NCBI GenBank assembly: GCA_018136815.1
Contig: CM030934.1
Location: forward strand, 6,619,698-6,683,697
Length of the DNA: 64,000 bases
Source: Isochrysis galbana
Lineage: Eukaryota > Haptophyta > Isochrysidales > Isochrysidaceae
Reading direction: 5' to 3'
Made by a program: the position numbers and the translations under genes. Each line of letters opens with the position of its first letter. Within the stretch, counting starts at the first letter, position 1. Under the pieces are notes generated by a model, which saw nothing but the letters and a program-made list of their open reading frames with translations, did not search any database and had not been told where the DNA came from. This document shows positions 55,922-64,000 of this stretch, piece after piece.

Positions 55922-56941
55922 TGTCGCATTCGCGAGCCTCTGCAGGCTATTTCGCTATCTTTCCGCTCTACCGTTATAACCGCGATGGTAAATCATCAAT
56001 CTTCGTTCTTATGTCTATCTCTACGTCTACGACGTCTCCACGCTTCTATCAATCACTACACTTCATTCAATGTTGGTCTACCATTATATCCACGTGGCCA
56101 AGCAGCTTCTACAGGCTTCTTTCTACTCGGAATATGAATATGCTCTAGCTCTGGACTGATCACCCAGGCATGGGCATGGAGATCAAGGGAGTAGTAAGCA
56201 CGTGTCGATGAAGACCAAGGAAGTAGCGAGCATCTTGCTTGCTAAAGTACACCCTCAAGAACCTCAAGCATCTAGACTCTGTAAGTCTAACACCTCTGTA
56301 AGCTTCTAGACTTTTTAAGTCTACCAGCTACTCCATGGCTAAGCTACGAAAAGCTATAGGTAAAGTGCACGCCGCTGTGCTCGCGTTGAGACGCTATTCG
56401 CCGATGAATCTTGTAGGATCTTCACTAAGCATGGATGAATCCCTTTCGCGCCTTTTCTGTGTGCAATCCTTCTCTAGGACGACGAGTTCTCTTCTGGCCA
56501 ATTGGTTCCTTCTTTGCTCTCTCTGTTGACCCACTGTGGCTTTCGCTCCCGTGTTTATTACGTGTTGCCCTTGTTTATGTTAGAAAGCGGTGTGGCGTGT
56601 CTTCGTACGCACCCAGCAGCCGTCGCAGCGCTCTGCGATCGAAGCCGTACCGTGACCCCTCGTACCCTTGAGCCCCTACTGCGTTGTGTGTGGTCTCTCG
56701 CTAGAAATCACCCACTAGAGATTGATTCAATCTGTTCCTATGGACCCATCACCACCCTCTGCACCGCAAAATTCGCCCTCGCCGCCGCGCGCGGACCCCG
56801 GCACCACTGCACCCGTCCCCAAGCCTTCCCAAGTATCTTCACCCGCTATCCAAGTCGATAGGCAGCCTACGGACGCGTGGGTTGCCAAGGATGGAGTCTC
56901 AGGAGCCTTACCCGGATCCTGGGAACAGTCCATCTCCACAG
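55922..56941 (+). mobile_element. Probable LTR retrotransposon 5' end (LTR plus gag start)
   Basis: Starts TGTCGCATTCGCGA like the LTRs at 8724 and 43462. About 820 bp later an ATG at 56740 opens a proline-rich frame (MDPSPPSAPQNSPSPPRADP...) typical of the start of a gag protein. The frame is cut after about 65 codons by repeat A copy 3. The LTR's 3' end was not located, so the LTR/leader split is uncertain. Confidence 0.45.
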
Positions 56942-57284
56942 TGGCAGGTATCTCGAGGCGCAGTCTTTTATTTCTCGAGGATCGCTCGCGGCGAGAGCTG
57001 TAAGGGCCGTCCAGCTTGCGCCATGGACGAGAGGTGTTCCCCCCCCCCTCCCGGTGCTTTTTCCCGGAGAGTCGCCCGACGTAGGTCGGTCCGCCTCAAT
57101 GGGGTTTCCCTCATTGTAGCTTGTGGGGAGTTATAATGGGAGCCGGGGGTTTGCGAGGGGGGAGATTCGTAGGGGTGCATATGCGTATGTGCCTAGTGAC
57201 AACACACGTCAAGGCGTACGGGCAAGTGCACTGAGGGGTGTCGTGATAGTACCGGGCTAGTGGGAGTAGTGGTACTAACGCTCA
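56942..57284 (+). mobile_element. TG...CA repeat family A, copy 3 (complete, 343 bp)
   Basis: TGGCAGGTATCTCGAGGCGC to GTGGTACTAACGCTCA. It contains the empty site (TTGTAGCTTG, about 57115-57124) of the MITE found in copy 1. TG/CA ends suggest a solo LTR; no clear target duplication (left CACAG, right GTTGC). Confidence 0.75.
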
Positions 57285-58077
57285 GTTGCTTTATTGTTAT
57301 CTAAGACAACCCCACGCTAACCGTAATTCTACTGTCTCTCAACACTCAACACCCGGGAGTGATGGATGAGGCCACCATAGCTACAAGCCAGAATCTTTAG
57401 ATGTTTCAAGAGCCCTAGAGTATAGAGAGGTCCTGCGTGACAATAGGTTGGCCATGACATGGAGGACAAATAGCGGACGGACGCGAACCGTGAGAAAGCA
57501 TATCGGTGCCCACGACAGTACCGTTCTTGCGCAGAGGCGAAGATTGTGTAGGCATGGCTCTCACGACGCTTGCGACAGCCAGCTAGCCGTACGCGGCTGC
57601 ATGGCTTTGCTCCTACGTGAGGCCACAGGCGAGCCACCCGAGGAAAGCCGAGCAGGGCCAATCCTCAGCTTGCCCACGTAGGCTCGAGGTAAGTCTCCCC
57701 GCAGTCGCACGACACTAGCTCGGCGGCGGCGGCCCCCGGACGCGACCCGCTCGAGCACGCAGCGGTGCGCTGCAAGCTAGAGGCTAGAAGAAGCAGTGTT
57801 AACCGCGCTCGAGCACGTGACCAACGAGCTGGCGCCCCAACGGGGCCCAAAATCGTTGCCGCTCTCTCCCTGGCCTTGGGCGACAGCAGGCACAATGACG
57901 ACCACAGCGGCCCGCTCGACAGTGCGGGGCGATCTCCGCCGATGAGCAGGGGCCGCGATGTCTCGCAGATGCCTTTCCTAGTGACGGGGACATGCCGCAC
58001 GAAGCCCCTGATTGCGGCTCAACCCAACGGGAGCGTCGAGAGGGAAAGAGGTGTGACCGCCTGTGCTCATCGCAACA
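57285..58077. other. Intergenic, nothing recognised
   Basis: 3' flank of the ABCA gene. A weak copy of repeat D (AGCCAGAATCTTTAGATGTT) lies at about 57384-57403. Frames overlapping here are not supported. Confidence 0.5.
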
Positions 58078-61000
58078 TCACTTGGCGCCCTGCTCAAGCT
58101 GAGCCGATGCAATGTTCAGGAAGACCTGCTCCAGTGTTGTCTGCGAGAGCGTGTACGTCTCGATGCCCAGCTCTTCCTTGGCCCGGTCAAGCGCGGCGAA
58201 CACGGGGCCCAGGGCAAAGAGGGCCGTCTTTGACCGCTGGCTCCTGCGTGCGCCCACCTCGAAGACTTGCCAGCCGCCATGCATTTCGAGCTGCTTCGTG
58301 CCGGGGAAGAGGTGCTCCACGAGCTCACGGACTCTGTCGGCGCTCTCGGTGGGGCCCTTGAGCTCCAGCCGGTAGCCACCACCATGGACAGATTTCAGGT
58401 GCTGAGGAGAGCCGAGTACCTGAAGCGGCAGGGGTGTGGCACAATGATTCAAGTGCGGTAAGGGATGGCAAGCTGAGCAAGGATGCGTGTGAGTTTACGC
58501 CCCCGTGTGAGTTTGCGCCCCCGTGTGAGTTTGCGCCCTCGTGTGAGTTTGCGCCACTTTCGCTGCGAGCCCCACCTCCTTCCAAGAAGAGCACGACCCG
58601 CTCGCCCTCGCACCTGAAGCCGCCCATTGACAAGGATTCCGATGCGCTGAGCAAGCGCATCGGCCTCTTCCATGTAATGTGTCGTGAGGATGAGGGCGCA
58701 GCCGCGTCTACCCTTGGCCCGGATGCGCTCCCACAGGAACTGGCGCGTGCCAACGTCGACACCCGTCGTCGGCTCATCAAGGAAGCACACGCGCGGCTCG
58801 CAAGCGAGCGCAACGGCCGCCATCAACTTGCGCCGCGTGCCGCCGCTCAGCTTGTTGACACTCTTATGGGCGTGTTCGACCAGCCCGAATTCGCGCATAA
58901 CGCGCGTGCAGTGCGCCTCGAGGTCCACATCCTCCATGCCCTTGAGGCGAGCATAGAGTTCCAGGTGTTGCTTGAGCGTCACGCCGCGCGGAAATAGGCC
59001 ACCAAACTGCGGGCAGTAACCTAAGAGCTTGAAAATGTCTAAGATCTGCGTGCGCACCGACAGGCCGGCGACGAAAGCCTCGCCGCCCGTAGGAGAGAGG
59101 TCGCCCGTCAGCACCGAGAGTGCAGTTGTCTTGCCTGCGCCGTTGGGCCCAAGTAGCGCGAAGCAACCTTGCCCGTCAATCGCGAGCGACAGGTCGTCGA
59201 GGGCTATCTTAGGGGGTTGCTGCTTCCCGCCCTTCTTAGGCATCTTGAACGTCTTGCGGAGCCGAACCATTCGGATGAGCGACCCATCGGCGTCGCCCGA
59301 TTCGACCCTCCGACGCTCCTCCGCAACGTCCGGGTCCTCGGCCCTCGCAGGGGATGGCGGTAGGCTCGAGGAGCGTGAAGGGTGGAAGTAGCGATGCACG
59401 TCGATCCGCCAAAGGGCCCAAAACCAGAAGGGTGCAGACAGGAGAGACGCGGTGATGCAGGTGAGGGGGCCGGGACTCGAGCCACCCGAGATTGGATTGG
59501 TGACGGTCCAAACGAAGAAGTCGGCTACTGTCGGGCCTGAGACGGTCGGCACGAAGGCAGAGGTGTAGATGGCGACATTGGCCACGGTGTATACGGCAGA
59601 GAGGCCGAATGAAAGCTGGTTAAAGGGGACGACCAATAGTGAGTATGTGATGATGGACTGGGCGGTTGTATTATCCCGGATTCCCGGGATGGCCGAGAGG
59701 AGGAGGGTGGGGTAGAAAACGAGCAGCATGATGATGTTGCAGAAGGTCTGGGAAACGACGTCCTCGACGTTCGAGCGGCACCAGAAGATGAAATTGAACA
59801 GAGCGCAGAAACAAAACATGGGAGGAACCGCGAAGAGCGAGATCAGCATGAACGCGGGCACGGCGGCGGCGGTCGGTGTATATCCAGAAAAGATAAGCAT
59901 CATGATGAAGCCGACGCACAAGTAGGCAAACATGATGGAGCACCAGAAGGTGGCTTGAATGACCCACCGCATCACGGGAGATAGGCCTTGCACCAACATT
60001 TGATGTGTGGTCTTGTCAACGAGCCGGTCCTTCACTAGGATTGTCACCGCAGACATGCCGACTAGCAGAAAGGCGTAGATGAGGACGATCGGCGCGATGG
60101 CGGAGCCGATGAAGGAAGGGAGCGGAGGTGGGTTGTCTCCGGTGTAGGGGAGCAGCGACGCTGTCGTCGCGAGGATAACGCCGGGCGCCCACTGGCCTAG
60201 GAGCGCGGAATCGAGCACGTGGAGCGCTACGGGTAGCGAATTGGCGTATGAGGCGTTGTGGTAGAGCGTGATCACTGCGGGGCTCTTGAACTCGGCCGCG
60301 CACGCTGCGTCTGTGGCTGGGTCCCGCAGGGTGGCGTCAAAGGCTTCCTTCCCTAAGGGTGTTGCATCGATGCTAGGAAGCGCGAGTAGAGCCGACTGTA
60401 TGGCTCCGGTGGGCGGCGCGAATGGGAGCGTGAAGGGAGTTGGGAAGCCTGCAGTCGAGAGGCGCGTGAGCAGTGCGACGTCGGCATCCGAAAAGTTGGC
60501 GGCACCTGGCGGCTCAGTCCTATCGATGAGCGGGGGAATGAGAAATAGGAGACAGATAATCAACGGAGGTAGAGACAAGAAAAACACCACTGCCGGGTCG
60601 CCTACGATGAGATACATCTGCACCAGACCCATGCGCATCTGCTTGGCCTTCGTGGCGGACCGCATCGGCGGCGCGATGTCTTCGATGTCCGCGCTCGCGC
60701 ACGACCTGGCGCCCGTGCGGTCCCGCGTCGCGTCGCCGATGCTGTTGCGTTTGAGCGACGAGCCGCGGTTAAAGAAGCCGCGGTAGGCCGACCGGCTCGT
60801 TGCCAGCGCCTGCGCCTCGTCGGCCGCGGCGGCCGTCGCGTCGGCCTCTGCAGTGATCTTTAGGAACACCTCCTGCAGAGTCGGGATGGAGAGGCCATAC
60901 GAGACGACACCAAGAAGCTCCGTTGATTGATCGAGCTCCATGAAGAGGTCCGTGAAGGCGCCGCTGGCCTCGTGAGGCAGCAGCAATGATACCTCGTCAG

Positions 61001-63479
61001 GCGCCTCGGAGGCGACGCTAGCACCATCTGCGTGGCGCCTTGCCAACGCGAGCATCTCGTCCGAGGTGGCACCGTCCGGGCGTCTGCCAAGCGTGAGGTG
61101 GTACGAGGTGGCGTTGCGCCTCTTCAGCTCATGTGACGAACCCACGGCTTGCAGGCGCCCCCTGTGCAGGATGGCGACGCGGTCTCCCAAGGCATCTGCC
61201 TCGTCGAGAAAGTGGGTAGTGAGGATGATAGCCCGTCCCAACTTGGAGTCGGAGATGATTTGCCACACCGTTCGACGCGACGCAGGGTCCATACCCGCCG
61301 TGGGCTCGTCGAGAAGAACGAATTTAGGGCTGCCGATGAGCGCGCATGCGAGGGAAAGCTTGCGCTTCTGCCCGCCTGACAATGTGTCGGTCCGCGCACT
61401 GAACTTGGATTCGTCGAGGCCCACGTCCGCCAGCAGCTTCTCGACTGCGCCACTGGTGAGCTGCTTCTCACTCATCCCCTTGACGGCGCCGATCAGCTGG
61501 AGGTTCTCGCGGCATGTGAGGGGCAAGAACACGAGGTCGTGCTGAGGACAAACACCGGAGATGGCCCGAATCGAGTCCATCTGGCGATTAGTCGAGTAGC
61601 CGTAAACAGTCGCTTCACCTTCTGACTGGGGGAAGAGGCCAGTTAAGATGTTGATGACCGTAGTCTTGCCTGCGCCGTTCTGGCCGAGTAGCGCCGTCAC
61701 CTGGCCCTCATAGAAACCGATATTGAGCCCCTCCAACGCAACCACAGACTCACTCTTCTTCCTCCCGGAAAAGGCGCGCCCGAGGTTCGTGAGCCGCACT
61801 GCCTCGATCGCCCCGTCAAGGCACTCCTCCGACGCGGCGACGGGCGCCAGCCCTGCCGCCGCGCCACGGCTCGAAGGCATCTTGCCCTTGGCGAGGGATC
61901 GGCGCGATAGGTAAATGGTCAGAGCTAAGTATACCAGCGTGTCGAGCACAAGGAAGCCCCACACCCCCAGGAGGGACGGGAGCGGCCCTGTGCCCTCCAC
62001 AAGGGTTGCCCAAGTGACGCCACGCCCAGCGCTCTCCACCCTGACGAAGATTGAGATGCCGCCCAGCCCGGCTACATGGGCACAAAGGTAACAGATGGCC
62101 CAGACAGCCGCTTGCGCGTGGAAGAAGTAGCACAGCGCAAAGATACCCATGACCAAGATGAAGACGATGAAGCTCACGGCCATCGTCGCTTGCTTGCTTT
62201 TCTCCGGGTCGTTGGCTCCCGTTTTGCCTGTGGAGAGGACCAAGAAGGTGAAGGCGAGCGTGGCGAAGCCAGTGAGCACGAGAGTAATCCAAACGAGGAA
62301 GTAGTTGGAGTTTGGAAACCAGTTCATCGCTGCAAAGGCCACCGTTTGCACCGAGCATGCAAGCAACTGCATTGCACCATAAACGATGAACCAGCTGAGG
62401 TAGTATGTGCTGTACGTGAGACCCATCATTCGCATGCCTGCCACTAGATTGTAGCACTGAGGGCAAGGGTCCAGGGTGGCGTCGAATCAGCCTTGAGTGG
62501 GCGAGCCGCTGTGAAAGAGGCCGTACGCTCGCCGTTTATATGCAAGGATCAGATGCTGTTGCAGACGGGCGGTTTCCCCCGAAGACCTGGGAAGAAAGGA
62601 TTGGCTGCCCGGTCTCCCGATCTCTTGAGTGCAAGGCCGGCGGGTACGCACCTTTTCGTTGAGCATGAATTGCGTCAGCAGCATGCTCATTGTGAACGGT
62701 GGGACGCACGCAAACACGGGCAGCAAGAAGCCCAGCAAGAGTGAGGAGTCGGGGGAATATGTCGAAGAGAAGGGTAACAGCGGGAAGCGCGTGACCTGCA
62801 CCCCGCTCGAAGCGGTGACGTTGGCTGCCGTCGTTCCTGCCGCCACTGCAGCAATGGCGCGGTCAACTGCCCATTGTATCGAGATGAAGCCCGAGGTGAG
62901 GAAAGTCGAGTCTTCGTCGTTGTGCCCGCTGTAGGTGAGACTCCGAGTGCCGAGCTGGGGCTCGGTTGGCCACTCAAAGTCGCGCTGCCGAGTCGAGTCA
63001 GCAGAGATGAGGTCGCGCGACATGGCGATGGTGTAGTCGCCAAGCTGCTCCACTGAGCTGGTTGCGTTGACCCGATTGAATAGTAGCGCCGCCATCGCCA
63101 CACCCTGCAGCGAAGGCTGCGCGAGGAAGGCGGCGTAGAGCGCATCCGCTGAGGCGAAGCCAAGCACGTAACAAGTGGCGTTGGTTGTGGAAAGGAGGCT
63201 GGCGGAGGCCTGTGCGAGCGCGTCTGTGTGCGGCTGCGCGGGCGCGTACAGGATGGCTGGCCGGAGAGTGCATAGCGAGGGTGTGAGTGAGAGAGGGAGC
63301 GGACGGGGTGAGGGCGAGGGCGAGAGGGGTGCATCGACAACGCTCTTGAAGGAGAGGAGCGAGAGCGAGATGACCGCGTAGCACGCGATGTTGAACAGCT
63401 CCTGGAAGGTGAACCATCCGCCGGGCAGCCGCGTCTTGGTGAAGAGAATCTTACGGAGCTGCCAGCGCAGAGCGCCCAT
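58078..63479 (-). CDS. Full-length ABCA-subfamily ABC transporter, 3 exons
   Basis: 1,670 residues. Exons 63479-62652, 62456-58614 and 58419-58078; GT-AG introns, phase 0. Order: cytoplasmic N-terminus (ALRWQLRKILFTKTRLPGGW, typical of ABCA), TM1, a large extracellular loop with several N-glycosylation sequons, the remaining TMD1 helices with MRMMGLTYSTYYLSWF, NBD1 (Walker A GQNGAGKTT near residue 536; signature LSGGQKRKL; Walker B FVLLDEPTAGMD), TMD2, and NBD2 (GPNGAGKTT near 1385; LSGGTRRKL; VCFLDEPTTGVD). The last exon (VLGSPQHLKSVHGGGYRLEL ... TLSQTTLEQVFLNIA) is the regulatory tail conserved in ABCA proteins. All catalytic motifs are intact. Members move lipids or sterols across plasma, lysosomal or vesicle membranes; the substrate here is unknown. 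The spacer between NBD2 and the last exon contains four tandem GAGTTTGCGCCCCCGTGT-type units. Confidence 0.95.
58484..58562 (+). repeat. Short tandem repeat in ABCA intron 2
   Basis: Four copies of an 18-bp unit GTGTGAGTTTGCGCCCCC (minus-strand frame reads GRKLTR repeats). It lies in the intron 58420-58613. Confidence 0.85.
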
Positions 63480-64000
63480 CGCAGGAGAGGAAAGGGGTGA
63501 TGCAGGGCGTGGGGTGGGTAGGTGTACAGGGGGAGGGGGGAGAGGCGGAGGGAGGGAAGGAGGTAGTGAGCGGTGGGCGGCGGAGGGAATGGACGTCGTG
63601 CGCGCCCTCCCTCTCTCTCTCTCCTTTCTTTCTCTCCTGTCTGTCCTTTCTCTCTTTTCTCTCTCTTCTTCCTCCATCTTCCTCCCGGTTTCACATTCTC
63701 TCGCCCTCTCTCTCCTATTTTTCTCCTCTGCTTCCAGGCGCGCGGAAGTCGAGAAAAAAAAAGGGGAGAGCGAGAAAGAGAGAACAGTAGGAGAACAACG
63801 GAGAAAGAGAGCCGAGTGAAAAGGGGAAAGAGGGGGGGGGGGGGGGGGGAGGGGAGCGAGGGATTCGAGGTGTTGATTACGGAAGACGAAAGACAGAGAG
63901 GGAAGAAGAAAGTACTCCGTAGGTACTCCACTCCTAGCACCCCAGTCCTTCCCGTTGATATTTCTTGCCGCACCACGGGGGTCTGGGCCCCCATCAAAGG
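63480..64000. promoter_or_regulatory. 5' flank of ABCA with shared upstream repeat
   Basis: Purine/pyrimidine-rich leader (CT-rich 63600-63720, G run at 63830-63850). 63933-64000 repeats the segment seen at 12455-12530 and is cut by the window end. Confidence 0.5.

Noticed and set aside
62687-63997. 436-codon minus-strand frame
   Set aside because: Out-of-frame shadow of ABCA exon 1 extended by the CT-rich leader.

Overview
The window looks like nuclear DNA of a unicellular, probably marine, alga. Genes are sparse, large and intron-bearing, most introns are GT-AG, coding DNA is GC-rich, and intergenic DNA is full of long G/C runs, (GA)n/(CT)n tracts and retroelement debris. A single-domain four-fold-type voltage-gated channel, a pentameric ligand-gated channel, an organelle-type threonyl-tRNA synthetase with a leader peptide and one apparent GC-AG intron together fit a haptophyte-like alga best. 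That assignment is inference; no rRNA or organelle marker is present.

Host genes, left to right: a membrane-anchored GH5 glucanase-like enzyme (1901-5183, -); a GFA/CENP-V zinc protein (6520-6996, +); a secretory Sel1-repeat protein crossing an assembly gap (11265-12312, -); a Cys-loop ligand-gated ion channel with EF-hands in its cytoplasmic loop (15912-18355, +); an MFS sugar-transporter-like protein with a C-terminal PX-like domain (22011-24532, -); a small ankyrin protein (28110-28673, -); an organellar threonyl-tRNA synthetase in 7 exons (30153-33044, -); a 1,917-residue HECT E3 ligase (35820-41957, +); a 495-residue single-domain voltage-gated cation channel (48120-50192, -); and a 1,670-residue full-length ABCA transporter (58078-63479, -). 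Splice phases agree at every junction I could fix for the synthetase, HECT ligase, voltage-gated channel, MFS and ABCA genes.

Between them lies mobile DNA: an intact terminal-repeat retrotransposon in miniature (8724-10224) with 718-bp LTRs, a 65-bp interior and a 5-bp target duplication; two LINE fragments holding complementary halves of one endonuclease domain (12706-15017 and 52655-53499); LINE 3' ends (34432-34549, 43740-44371), the second flanked by an 18-bp target duplication; a retropepsin ORF (44445-45344) whose first 144 bp, leader included, are identical to those of the first LINE; copia and hAT relics; a TG...CA repeat family in three copies, one carrying a nested Tc1/mariner-like MITE whose empty site survives in another copy; a cluster of 20-bp palindromes; and a 16-bp higher-order tandem array.

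There is no operon logic. The genes act separately, in membrane transport and signalling (three channel/transporter classes plus ABCA), protein turnover, organelle translation and glucan metabolism. The most interesting points are the two domain fusions (EF-hand ligand-gated channel; MFS-PX) and the shared 5' module on two unrelated retroelements.
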